From: Dyella subtropica
GTDB lineage: Bacteria; Pseudomonadota; Gammaproteobacteria; Xanthomonadales; Rhodanobacteraceae
Reading direction: 5' to 3'
Assembly: GCF_026283965.1 (NCBI RefSeq)
Contig: NZ_JAPDPD010000001.1
Span: 186,001-250,000, forward strand
DNA length: 64,000 nucleotides
Numbering within the stretch: the stretch's first letter is position 1; each line of letters begins with the position of its first letter. Below are positions 57,071-64,000 of this stretch, piece after piece. The translations under genes were made by a program, and so were the position numbers. Below the pieces are notes generated by a model, which was given only the letters and a program-made list of their open reading frames with translations, was not told where the DNA came from and did not search any database.

Positions 57071-60049
57071 ATGATCAGTCGTGGTTCGGAATGGCACCGA
57101 TGGGAGCCGCATATCCATGCGCCCGGCACAGTCCTCAACAACCAGTTTGGCGCCACCGATCCATGGGGTGCCTACCTAACGACACTTGAAGGTTCAACAC
57201 CAACAATCGAGGCGATCGCAGTCACCGACTACTATGTCACGGACAGCTACGAAGAAGTTCTTAAGCACAAGGCCGCTGGCCGACTTCCCAATGTACGCCT
57301 GCTCTTCCCCAACATAGAGCTACGTCTAGACGTTGCGGCAAAATCTGGCTTTGTCAACATTCACCTGTTGGTCAGTCCAGAAGATCCCGATCACATCGCA
57401 GAAGTCACGCGCATCCTCAAGCGCCTGCAGTTTCACGCTTATAACGACCGATTCGACTGCACGCGCGACGAATTGATCAAAATCGGAAAGCGCGCCGATC
57501 CGGCGATCGTCGATGACGGCGCAGCCCTTAGGCATGGTGCAACGCAATTCAAAGTTAATTTTGACCAATTGCGTAAAGTCATTTATGAAAGCGAATGGGC
57601 AAAGGAAAACATCCTTATCGCCGTCGCTGGCGGAGCCGGGGATGGCACTTCAGGCTTGAGGCAGGCCGCTGACGCCACCATGCGTCAGGAGATTGAGAAG
57701 TTCGCCCATATCATCTTTTCGAGCAGCCCTGCCCAGCGGGAGTTCTGGCTCGGCCAGCGACCCGGCGTATCCGTCGAAGAGCTGCGCGCCCGATATGACG
57801 GCTGCAAGCCCTGCCTTCACGGCAGCGATTCCCATGACCAAAAGTCAGTTGGACAGCCCGTCGGTATGCGGTTTTCTTGGATCAAGGGCGCTCTGGAATT
57901 CGATGCCCTCCGCCAGGCGTGCATCGATCCCGAGGGCCGCGCATATATCGGCGAGGAGCCCCCTCAGTCGGCGATGCCATCACAAGTCATCTCGCACGTA
58001 AAGATGACTGATGCAGAATGGGCGACCACGACCGACATCCCACTGAATCCGGGCCTCGTGGCAATCATTGGCGCACGCGGCTCAGGCAAAACCGCCTTGG
58101 CCGACGTGATCGCGGCAGGCTGCGATGCGATCCCACCCTCGGGGTGGTATGCAGACGAGCACATTAGTCCTTCCTTTCTTGCTCGAGCACGCAAGCTAAT
58201 TGGCGACGCGGCAACGACACTCACATGGGCTGGTGGCGCAACTGTCACGCGCGCGCTCAATGGCAGCGATGCCGGCGGACACATGTCTTTTCCGCGGGCG
58301 CGCTATCTGTCCCAGCAGTTCGTCGAGGAGTTGTGTTCGTCGAAAGGTGTCACGGACGGCCTCGTTGATGAGATCGAGAGGGTAATTTTCGAGTCGCATG
58401 CCCCAGATGATCGCGACGGAGCGATTGACTTTGCTGAGCTGCGCGACCAGCAGACTGCAAGGTTTAGGCGCGCCCGCGAGCGAGAAACCGACGCGATCGG
58501 CGACATCTCCGATCGCATTAGCACAGAGTTTGAGAAGGAGGCTCTCGTCGCGACGCTTACGGCGCAGGTGAATCAGAAGAAGAAGCTAGTCGCCGACTAC
58601 AACGCGGATCTCGCCAAGCTCGTGGTCAAGGGAACTGAAGCACAGGTTGCCCGGCACACCCAGCTCAGTGAAGCAGCACAAAAGCTCAGAGGCAGAATCC
58701 AGACCTTTGGCAATCGACGTCGCTCATTCGTCGCCTTGCAAGACGAGGTCCAGAGCATGCGAGCAACTCGCGCTCCGGAGATACTCCGCCAAACCCAGGC
58801 GCGCCACTCCAACAGCGGCATGGATGCTAGCCAATGGGACGCGTTTCTCTTGATCTACAAGGGAGACGTAGACAAGAGCCTATCCGCGTACATCGCATGG
58901 GCAGATCAGCAAATCGCCAGTCTCAACGGCACGCCCTCACCCCCCGGAGATCCGAACGTTCCATTGATCGCCGACAACATCGATCTAGCCACACTTCCGC
59001 TCGCACCGATTGCAGCGGAAATGGCAAGACTTGAAGCACTTTTTGGCGCCGATAAGCTTGTTCGCGATCAATACTCGGCACTTGTCGGTCGCATTGCCCA
59101 GGAGAGTTCTGCGCTGCAATCTCTTGAAGTGCGGCTTACGGACGCACAGGGGGCGGCAGCTCGCAGACGGGACCTTCAGAACGAGCGCGATGACACTTAT
59201 GGCCGGATCTTCGACGCGATCATCAATGAGCAGAACGCTCTTGAGAACCTTTATGTGCCATTGATGGAGCGTCTCGCGGCATCATCAGGCACCCTCAATA
59301 GGCTCCGCTTCTCGGTTCGCCGGATCGCCGATGTCGAAAAATGGGGCACATTCGCTGAGGAAGAACTCCTCGACAGGCGGAAAGCCGGACCGTTTTACGG
59401 TCGCGGCTCGCTGATTTCGGAGGCAACGCAGGCGCTCAAATCAGCGTGGGAGAGTGGCTCGGCAGTGGACGTTCAATCCGCGATGACAGCCTTTATGGCT
59501 AAATACCTCAAGGATATTCTGTCTCATGCGCCATACGCCCCAACACAACAGGCGGAATTTCGCGCCTGGTCCAAGCAGTTTGCACACTGGCTCTTTAGCA
59601 CCGATCACATAACAGTGCGCTATGAGATCTCTTATGACGGTCTCGACATCCGAAAGCTTTCGCCCGGCACGCGGGGCATCGTACTTTTGTTGCTCTATCT
59701 TGCCCTCGATGATTCGGACGATCGTCCGCTGATCATCGATCAGCCAGAGGAGAATCTCGATCCGAAGTCCGTATTCGACGAGTTGGTTGCGCTATTCATT
59801 GCGGCCAAGGCCAAGCGCCAAGTCATCATGGTCACTCATAACGCCAACCTCGTCATAAACACGGACGCTGATCAGATCATCGTGGCCGAGTCTGGCCCAC
59901 ACCCGTCTGGTGGTCTTCCTGCCATTAGCTACGTGGCTGGCGGACTGGAAAGCGCTGCAATTCGGAAGGCCGTCTGTGACATTCTCGAGGGCGGTGAAAC
60001 TGCCTTCCGTGAGCGAGCACGACGACTTCGCGTTCGTCTCGATCGATGA
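57071..60049 (+). CDS. PHP-domain / SMC-like AAA ATPase, candidate defence protein
   Basis: A 992-residue fusion. Residues 1-270 are a PHP-type metallo-phosphoesterase domain: HxH in WEPHIHAPG (His14, His16) and the late motif HGSDSHD (251-256). An ABC/SMC-type ATPase follows, with Walker A GARGSGKT (334-341), a long coiled-coil centre (about 460-780), the signature LSPGTRGIVLLLL (from 863), Walker B PLIIDQPEENLD (886-897) and the switch histidine in IMVTHNANL. From memory, this layout matches proteins named TrlF-family AAA-like ATPases and the PHP-SMC (ppl-type) phage-defence gene. The likely role is ATP-gated nucleic-acid or nucleotide cleavage. Base composition is lower in GC than the core genes. 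Confidence 0.85.
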   Translation: MISRGSEWHRWEPHIHAPGTVLNNQFGATDPWGAYLTTLEGSTPTIEAIAVTDYYVTDSYEEVLKHKAAGRLPNVRLLFPNIELRLDVAAKSGFVNIHLLVSPEDPDHIAEVTRILKRLQFHAYNDRFDCTRDELIKIGKRADPAIVDDGAALRHGATQFKVNFDQLRKVIYESEWAKENILIAVAGGAGDGTSGLRQAADATMRQEIEKFAHIIFSSSPAQREFWLGQRPGVSVEELRARYDGCKPCLHGSDSHDQKSVGQPVGMRFSWIKGALEFDALRQACIDPEGRAYIGEEPPQSAMPSQVISHVKMTDAEWATTTDIPLNPGLVAIIGARGSGKTALADVIAAGCDAIPPSGWYADEHISPSFLARARKLIGDAATTLTWAGGATVTRALNGSDAGGHMSFPRARYLSQQFVEELCSSKGVTDGLVDEIERVIFESHAPDDRDGAIDFAELRDQQTARFRRARERETDAIGDISDRISTEFEKEALVATLTAQVNQKKKLVADYNADLAKLVVKGTEAQVARHTQLSEAAQKLRGRIQTFGNRRRSFVALQDEVQSMRATRAPEILRQTQARHSNSGMDASQWDAFLLIYKGDVDKSLSAYIAWADQQIASLNGTPSPPGDPNVPLIADNIDLATLPLAPIAAEMARLEALFGADKLVRDQYSALVGRIAQESSALQSLEVRLTDAQGAAARRRDLQNERDDTYGRIFDAIINEQNALENLYVPLMERLAASSGTLNRLRFSVRRIADVEKWGTFAEEELLDRRKAGPFYGRGSLISEATQALKSAWESGSAVDVQSAMTAFMAKYLKDILSHAPYAPTQQAEFRAWSKQFAHWLFSTDHITVRYEISYDGLDIRKLSPGTRGIVLLLLYLALDDSDDRPLIIDQPEENLDPKSVFDELVALFIAAKAKRQVIMVTHNANLVINTDADQIIVAESGPHPSGGLPAISYVAGGLESAAIRKAVCDILEGGETAFRERARRLRVRLDR

Positions 60050-60064
60050 GGTCAAGCCAGAGCC

Positions 60065-60514
60065 ATGTTGCCGCACAGCAAAGACGCAATAGTTATCCCC
60101 AGCGCCGACGCCGAGGTTTTGTGCCGCTTTGCCAACAGACTGATTGGCCTGCTGGCAGAAACCCGGTCTCAGTTGATTGCACAGGATGCGATGCTTCGCG
60201 AGACAGCCGTCGATGGCGACAGCGCATATTGGCTGCAACTCAACGACCAGCATCTTCAATCGTGGGATTTCCATCTTACGGATATCAAGCTTGAGCAAGC
60301 AATTAAGCGCGCAGCTTTAGATTCAGGGTTTCTCGCCCTGGCCGGCTACGCGGAGTTGACTATTGAGTCCCGAGATCACCGTGATATCGCGGCATCAGAT
60401 TTGGTAGAGAAATGTGACGCCGAATTGAAACGCGAAGAAGCGCTGCGGGAAGCCGAACGCATACGGAGGCGTCTCGAAAAAAGAGCCGCCAAATTGGCCA
60501 AGCAGAAGTCGTGA
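60065..60514 (+). CDS. small coiled-coil protein following the PHP-ATPase
   Basis: A 149-residue protein that I do not recognise. It starts 15 bases after the ATPase stop and is surely cotranscribed. The N-terminal half is helical (VLCRFANRLIGLLAETRSQL), and the C-terminus is a strongly charged helix (ELKREEALREAERIRRRLEKRAAKLAKQKS, given here in parts: ELKREEALREAER then IRRRLEKRAAK). It may be a partner or nucleic-acid-binding subunit of the ATPase. Confidence 0.68.
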   Translation: MLPHSKDAIVIPSADAEVLCRFANRLIGLLAETRSQLIAQDAMLRETAVDGDSAYWLQLNDQHLQSWDFHLTDIKLEQAIKRAALDSGFLALAGYAELTIESRDHRDIAASDLVEKCDAELKREEALREAERIRRRLEKRAAKLAKQKS

Positions 60515-60942
60515 CTCGGTGTCGGTCAACTGCATGACAATGCTAAAAACTGCTGATACCCTAAGGTCAATGCGCTGAAGGTCTCGTTGCTTTGAGCTGC
60601 TGAAATCGTACTGAGCTCGCCCCTCAACGATGGATTCAGAGCAACAGCCTGTTCAGTGGCCACCCGTCGAAAAGCGGAAGTAGACGGTCGGTAAGAAAGG
60701 ATGCCGCGAGGCAATCGCCTGAAGAGCAAGTCGAACTGTCCGCCGGTCAGGATGAGGCCGGAGAAATGGAACAGTTCGCCAGGAGAGCAGGGAAACTTGG
60801 GGCAGAACCCCGTCATCAATGCACCCACCCGAGGATTGGCTAGTCCGACGGGTTATTGGCTCGAATGCCAGGGCGTTATGACTGCCGCGCACTCATCCGC
60901 CCGTGCCTGATCTATTGGGCACGGACGGAGAGGTTACGCCCC
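60515..60942. other. intergenic region between the ATPase operon and the HTH gene
   Basis: 428 bases without a supported gene. An open frame on the minus strand (60526-60828) has no ribosome site or recognisable features. GGAGAGG before 60943 is the ribosome site of the next gene. Confidence 0.5.
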
Positions 60943-61278
60943 ATGCAAGCCCTTCTTACCGTTGAGCAGCTTTCCCAATATATCCACAAGTCCGTGGCCA
61001 GCATCCGCTGCGACGCGACACGAAAACCTCATTCCCTTCCTCCAATCTGCCGCTTGCCAAGCACCAAACGGTTGCTCTGGCGTATGGAAGATGTAGAGCG
61101 CTGGCTAGCCGACCACGTCGATGCCCTCGGCCATTCTGGCGTTGTGGATGACACGAGCAACAAGCGGCCGCGGCGAGGACGCCCAACCAAGGCTGAGCAG
61201 GTTGCACGGTCGCGAAACCAGCGCCGCAAGCCTAGCGGCGACTATCCCAATCCTCCTAAAGCCACAACCAAGGTGTGA
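60943..61278 (+). CDS. helix-turn-helix DNA-binding protein (AlpA/excisionase-like)
   Basis: A 111-residue protein. The first 60 residues form a MerR/AlpA-type HTH (LLTVEQLSQYIHKSVASIRCDATR, then LWRMEDVERWLADHV), and the rest is a basic tail (SNKRPRRGRPTKAEQVARSRNQRRK, in parts). The ATG at 60943 has GGAGAGG upstream; the frame is open further but without a signal. It lies three bases before repA, an arrangement common in plasmid replication modules and integrative elements. Confidence 0.78.
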   Translation: MQALLTVEQLSQYIHKSVASIRCDATRKPHSLPPICRLPSTKRLLWRMEDVERWLADHVDALGHSGVVDDTSNKRPRRGRPTKAEQVARSRNQRRKPSGDYPNPPKATTKV

Positions 61279-61281
61279 GCC

Positions 61282-62265
61282 ATGCAAGCCTTCATCGTCG
61301 AGCCGACACCATCGGTGTCGGCTGGCGAGGCTTGTCATGCGTCCGTATCCACGCATTCACGCCTTGCGCCAGACAAACACAAGCAATGCGATTTCTTCGT
61401 CGCAGACATTCTTGATGCTTCGCTAAAGGACGACGTAGCAAGTATGGAGCACCCACTGTTCGCTTTGCGCGCTGGCGACCGTCGCATACGCATATACGAG
61501 CGAAAAGGAATCAGGGTGACCGTTAAGCCCGGCGTCGATGGCTGCGCGACAATTCATGATAAAGACCTATGGATCTACTGCATCAGCCAGTTGGTCGAGG
61601 CAAAAAACCGTGGCCGCGAGATTGCACGCACAGTTCGTTTCACTGCCTACGATTTCTTGCACACGACCAACCGCGACACCAGCGGCCGCGCCTATGTCCG
61701 CCTGGGAGAGATGCTTGCACGACTCACTGGCACGCGCATAGAAACGAACATCGAGACGTCGGGCAAACGCGAACGCGGGTTCTTCGGACTGGTCGATTCC
61801 GCCAGGATCATCGAACGTGATGATGATGAACGCATGGTCGCTGTAGAGGTGACATTACCCGACTGGCTGTTTCGATCAGTTGATGCCATGCGCGTCCTGA
61901 CCCTCAGTCGCGACTACTTCCGGCTGCGGAGACCCTTGGACCGCCGCATCTACGAACTAGCCCGCAAGCACTGTGGCAACCAGTCAAGCTGGAAGGCCAG
62001 CGTCGCCACATTGCACGAAAAGAGTGGTAGTGCCGCCCCTCTCAGGAACTTCCGTATCGATATGCGTCATTTGGCCGACTCTGGTGAGCTACCCGACTAC
62101 CGCATGGCATTTGACGCTAAGGCTGATGCTGTGACGTTCTACGCCAATGGACCTAAGGGCTACCGTGCCGAGATCGAGGCCATGATGAATGGCTTACCTT
62201 ACTCGTCTGCCAGGGCCCGCACAAAGGCCCATACACGGAAATCCGGGAGGGCCAAGCGCATCTAA
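61282..62265 (+). CDS. plasmid replication initiator protein A (RPA/RepA family)
   Basis: A 327-residue initiator resembling the Replication initiator protein A family of proteobacterial plasmids. It contains DDVASMEHPLFALRAGDRRIRIYE, ATIHDKDLWIYCISQLVEAKNRGREIARTVRFTAYDFL in blocks, VEVTLPDWLFRSV and LSRDYFRLRRPLDRRIYELARKHCG. The winged-helix core is complete. It should bind iterons to open the origin; matching repeats lie directly downstream. The stop codon overlaps an inverted half-iteron. Confidence 0.88.
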   Translation: MQAFIVEPTPSVSAGEACHASVSTHSRLAPDKHKQCDFFVADILDASLKDDVASMEHPLFALRAGDRRIRIYERKGIRVTVKPGVDGCATIHDKDLWIYCISQLVEAKNRGREIARTVRFTAYDFLHTTNRDTSGRAYVRLGEMLARLTGTRIETNIETSGKRERGFFGLVDSARIIERDDDERMVAVEVTLPDWLFRSVDAMRVLTLSRDYFRLRRPLDRRIYELARKHCGNQSSWKASVATLHEKSGSAAPLRNFRIDMRHLADSGELPDYRMAFDAKADAVTFYANGPKGYRAEIEAMMNGLPYSSARARTKAHTRKSGRAKRI

Positions 62266-62476
62266 AAGCACGTGCCTGGAGGTTGTGGAAAAGCTTGTCT
62301 CGTGTGTGAATTGCCTCGTGCTTTCAGGTGCACGGCCTTGTGGATTGGCATGTGCATTTAGATGCACCCCAATTCGTGCTTTTAGGTGCACAACCACGTC
62401 GATAGCCCTTGCTACCACTAGTTTCTAGAAACCGTAACGCGCGCGCGCGATATAACTTCTATATAAAAGATCTTAA
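62261..62476. other. candidate plasmid origin: iterons, DnaA-like boxes, AT-rich stretch
   Basis: Three 16-bp iterons with consensus GTGCWTTYAGRTGCAC occur at 62318-62333, 62352-62367 and 62376-62391, and an inverted partial copy (CTAAAAGCAC) at 62262-62271. TGTGGAAAA (62284) and TGTGGATTG (62339) resemble DnaA boxes. A GTTTCTAGAAAC palindrome, a GC alternating run and an AT-rich tract (62450-62476) follow. The layout behind repA is that of an iteron origin. Confidence 0.7.
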
Positions 62477-62549
62477 CGCTCCGGATGGGGGTCAGCCGGG
62501 ATACGTGTAAAACTGCCCTTTGAAACCGAATTGCTTCGGAGCCCGTGCC

Positions 62550-62819
62550 ATGGCCGTCAGTCAGAAACTCAGCATCTCGCTGCCCGAAGAACAAGCCAAG
62601 TTTGTCGAAAAGCTGGTTGGCTCGGGCCAGTACGCCAGTGCCAGCGCGGTAATCAGCGACGGCCTACGCGCGTTGCAGGCACGCGATGCGGCCATGGAGA
62701 AATGGCTGCGTGAGGAAGTCATGCCGGCGTACCACGAGCTGGTCGCCGATCCGTCGAAGGGCATAACCGTCGCGCAGATGCGTGCCGAACTCATGCGTCG
62801 TCGTCGGCCGCGAACGTAA
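62550..62819 (+). CDS. parD: ParD-type ribbon-helix-helix antitoxin
   Basis: An 89-residue type II antitoxin. It starts MAVSQKLSISLPEEQAKFVEKLVGSG and contains YASASAVISDGLRALQARDAA, the RHH DNA-binding part. The C-terminal toxin-wrapping region ends MRAELMRRRRP. The expected parE follows but is frameshifted. It probably represses its own promoter. Confidence 0.87.
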   Translation: MAVSQKLSISLPEEQAKFVEKLVGSGQYASASAVISDGLRALQARDAAMEKWLREEVMPAYHELVADPSKGITVAQMRAELMRRRRPRT

Positions 62820-62832
62820 GTCACCGATGGTG

Positions 62833-63110
62833 ATGCTTCATACGGTCATCGTGTCTCGTCGCGTGACCGATAAGATCGCGGATCAAGCCGACTACATGGC
62901 CCCGCAGGCGTCCCCTGCCGTGTTCGACGCCTATGGATCGCCTGGCCGCTTATATCGCGGACCTCGACACGTTCCCTTGAGCGTAGCCACCCGCGGCACG
63001 ACCTCCTGTCGGGTCTGCGGATTGTCGGCTTCCAGGGCTTGGTGAATCTCGCCCTCGCGGTGCAGCGCCACCGTGTCACGGCAAAACTTCCTTCTACGAC
63101 GTCGAATTTT
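62833..63110 (+). pseudogene. frameshifted ParE-type toxin gene
   Basis: A ParE/RelE-family toxin can be pieced together from three frames. Frame one (from 62833) gives MLHTVIVSRRVTDKIADQA and ends DAY. A shift at about 62935 gives DRLAAYIADLDTFP. A second shift near 62980 gives ERSHPRHDLLSGLRIVGFQG and VNLALAVQRHRVT, and a third near 63077 gives RQNFLLRRR. At least three shifts make it non-functional. Sequencing error is unlikely to explain all of them. Confidence 0.72.
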
Positions 63111-63149
63111 TTTCGCCGCTTGCGGCGAGGCGGAAAAAGTCGGCAGCAC

Positions 63150-63175
63150 GAAGTTTGCCGTTAACGGCAAACTTC
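63150..63175. repeat. palindrome copy 1 (TTTGCCGTTAACGGCAAA)
   Basis: The 18-bp core at 63154-63171 is perfect, and flanking GAAG / CTTC extends the palindrome to 26 bp. Confidence 0.88.
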
Positions 63176-63206
63176 CCTACCTCGGGATCAACGGTTCCCC
63201 ACATCG

Positions 63207-63228
63207 ACTTTGCCGTTAACGGCAAAGT
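63207..63228. repeat. palindrome copy 2 (TTTGCCGTTAACGGCAAA)
   Basis: The 18-bp core at 63209-63226 is perfect, with AC / GT flanks giving 22 bp. It lies 55 bases after copy 1. Confidence 0.88.
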
Positions 63229-63262
63229 TCGCTGCACGCCATCGAGCAGATTGCTTCCCCAG

Positions 63263-63284
63263 ACTTTGCCGTTAACGGAAAAGT
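63263..63284. repeat. palindrome copy 3 (one mismatch)
   Basis: The core at 63265-63282 reads TTTGCCGTTAACGGAAAA, one change from the other copies. It lies 56 bases after copy 2, so copies 1-3 are almost evenly spaced. Confidence 0.85.
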
Positions 63285-63402
63285 TGGCACTCAACCATCC
63301 TATAAAAAAATCTATCAGGTGGATCGGCGCACATTTTTCTCATCGCCCTCTTTTAGCTAAGACTCACGCGAACAGACCAAAGCAATAGTGGAACATAAAG
63401 GG

Positions 63403-63498
63403 TGTCGGACATTTATCCTCCATTACAATATTAGTTACTGTTTTGACGGATATTAACCGTCGGACACGTCAATGCTGATTGTCCGACAACGTCCGACA
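63403..63498. promoter_or_regulatory. cluster of TGTCCGACA motifs upstream of the RHH gene
   Basis: Four copies of TGTCCGACA or its complement lie at 63403-63411, 63459-63466, 63480-63488 and 63491-63498, just ahead of the ribosome site AGGGGA and the ATG at 63509. Repeated short sites at the promoter of a ribbon-helix-helix gene suggest an autoregulatory operator. Confidence 0.7.
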
Positions 63499-63508
63499 GG
63501 GGAATTTG

Positions 63509-63937
63509 ATGCCATTCAAGCTAAGCGTTCGCATTCCTGATTATCTAAGCCATCAACTGGAGGATGCGGTTGATGAGAGAGGAGTAATTGGAGCTAGGAC
63601 AGACATCGTCTGTGAGGCGCTAGCTCAGTACTTCAAAGCCAATGCCGAGCGGGACTCTCGTGACGAGATGGAGGCCCGTATAGCTGCCACCCTCACTCGC
63701 GTACTGAAGGATGTGATGCAGGGTCGCAATGAAGTCCAGCTCCTAACAGCCATGTTCGACTGCTATCTCCGAAGCTACTTCATGCACACGCCACCGGTTC
63801 CGCGAGAGGCCGTAGACGCATCGGCAGCCTCTGCGGCCGATCGATACGATCGGCTCATTCGTCAGATCCCGGAAATGATGCAAGGGGGAGGCGGCGCCCT
63901 TACGGAGTTCCAACAGGCGCTCCACTCCCGTTCCTGA
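63509..63937 (+). CDS. ribbon-helix-helix DNA-binding protein, island-borne
   Basis: A 142-residue protein. The first 50 residues (MPFKLSVRIPDYLSHQLEDA and TDIVCEALAQYFKANAERD) have the CopG-like RHH pattern; the remainder is helical with no recognised domain and ends GGGALTEFQQALHSRS. AGGGGA lies nine bases before the ATG. It lies within the TTTGCCGTTAACGGCAAA array, with copies on both sides, and behind the TGTCCGACA cluster. A partition, conjugation-accessory or copy-control role is possible; I cannot choose. Confidence 0.7.
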   Translation: MPFKLSVRIPDYLSHQLEDAVDERGVIGARTDIVCEALAQYFKANAERDSRDEMEARIAATLTRVLKDVMQGRNEVQLLTAMFDCYLRSYFMHTPPVPREAVDASAASAADRYDRLIRQIPEMMQGGGGALTEFQQALHSRS

Positions 63938-63947
63938 TGCATCCGAC

Positions 63948-63965
63948 TTTGCCGTTAACGGCAAA
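63948..63965. repeat. palindrome copy 4 (TTTGCCGTTAACGGCAAA)
   Basis: A perfect 18-bp copy ten bases after the RHH gene stop and 35 bases before the window end; further copies may lie beyond. Confidence 0.88.
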
Positions 63966-64000
63966 CATTCCGTACTTCGACCCGAAAGAACCCTTGTCGG

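Noticed and set aside
60526-60828. 100-codon minus-strand open frame between the ATPase operon and the HTH gene
   Set aside because: No ribosome site or recognisable motif; not enough to call a gene.
63150-63965. possible CRISPR array from the repeated TTTGCCGTTAACGGCAAA units
   Set aside because: Only four copies, each a short perfect palindrome, with a gene between the third and fourth and no cas genes; spacing does not fit repeats and spacers.

Overview
The window is a high-GC gammaproteobacterial chromosome segment. Gene order and protein sequences (gloB / yafS-like methyltransferase / rnhA / dnaQ, tig-clpP-clpX-lon-hupB, GTAG-type REP palindromes, AA10 chitin LPMO, TonB receptors, membrane PQQ dehydrogenase) fit the Xanthomonadales, most likely Rhodanobacteraceae (Dyella / Luteibacter / Rhodanobacter type). 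This placement is an inference from gene content; no marker gene such as 16S rRNA is present.

Layout. 1-10 kb: end of ppsA, a signal peptidase I, tRNA-Ser, a PP2C phosphatase, a 280-bp nested palindromic element, then the conserved dnaQ-rnhA-methyltransferase / gloB-mltD cluster, fabI and ppiD. 9.5-16.6 kb: tRNA-Asp, tRNA-Val and the protein quality-control block hupB, lon, clpX, clpP, tig (all minus strand), then tRNA-Leu. 16.8-22.4 kb: a membrane protein with a formylglycine-generating-enzyme fold that lacks the catalytic cysteines, RNase D, tRNA-Ala, a DUF5690-like MFS carrier and an exported RidA protein. 22.4-30.1 kb: a C-P lyase regulon, phnF-(2H phosphoesterase)-phnN on the minus strand and phnGHIJKLM on the plus strand, around a palindromic PhnF-type operator. 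30.1-30.9 kb: a second, 658-bp nested palindromic element. 30.9-38 kb: secreted chitin-active LPMO divergent from a TonB receptor, then a membrane PQQ dehydrogenase. 38-50.7 kb: tRNA-Arg, an NTF2-like protein, an ALDH7-type dehydrogenase, methyltransferase-pyrD-murB, a fosmidomycin-resistance-type MFS with a divergent AraC regulator, a fucose uptake group (mutarotase, FucP, IclR), and an EF-G paralogue. 51.2-55 kb: two LuxR/NarL response regulators and a hybrid histidine kinase whose ATP-binding boxes are degenerate.

From tRNA-Thr (55.38 kb) to the window end the character changes. Base composition is lower in GC, genes are unfamiliar, and plasmid functions appear. This looks like an integrated island carrying a PHP-domain/SMC-like ATPase with a small basic partner (candidate phage defence), an AlpA-like HTH protein, a plasmid RepA (replication initiator protein A) with adjacent iterons and AT-rich DNA, a parD antitoxin with a frameshifted parE toxin, four copies of an 18-bp palindrome (TTTGCCGTTAACGGCAAA), and a ribbon-helix-helix protein with its own repeated TGTCCGACA promoter motif. 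The far end of the island is not in the window.
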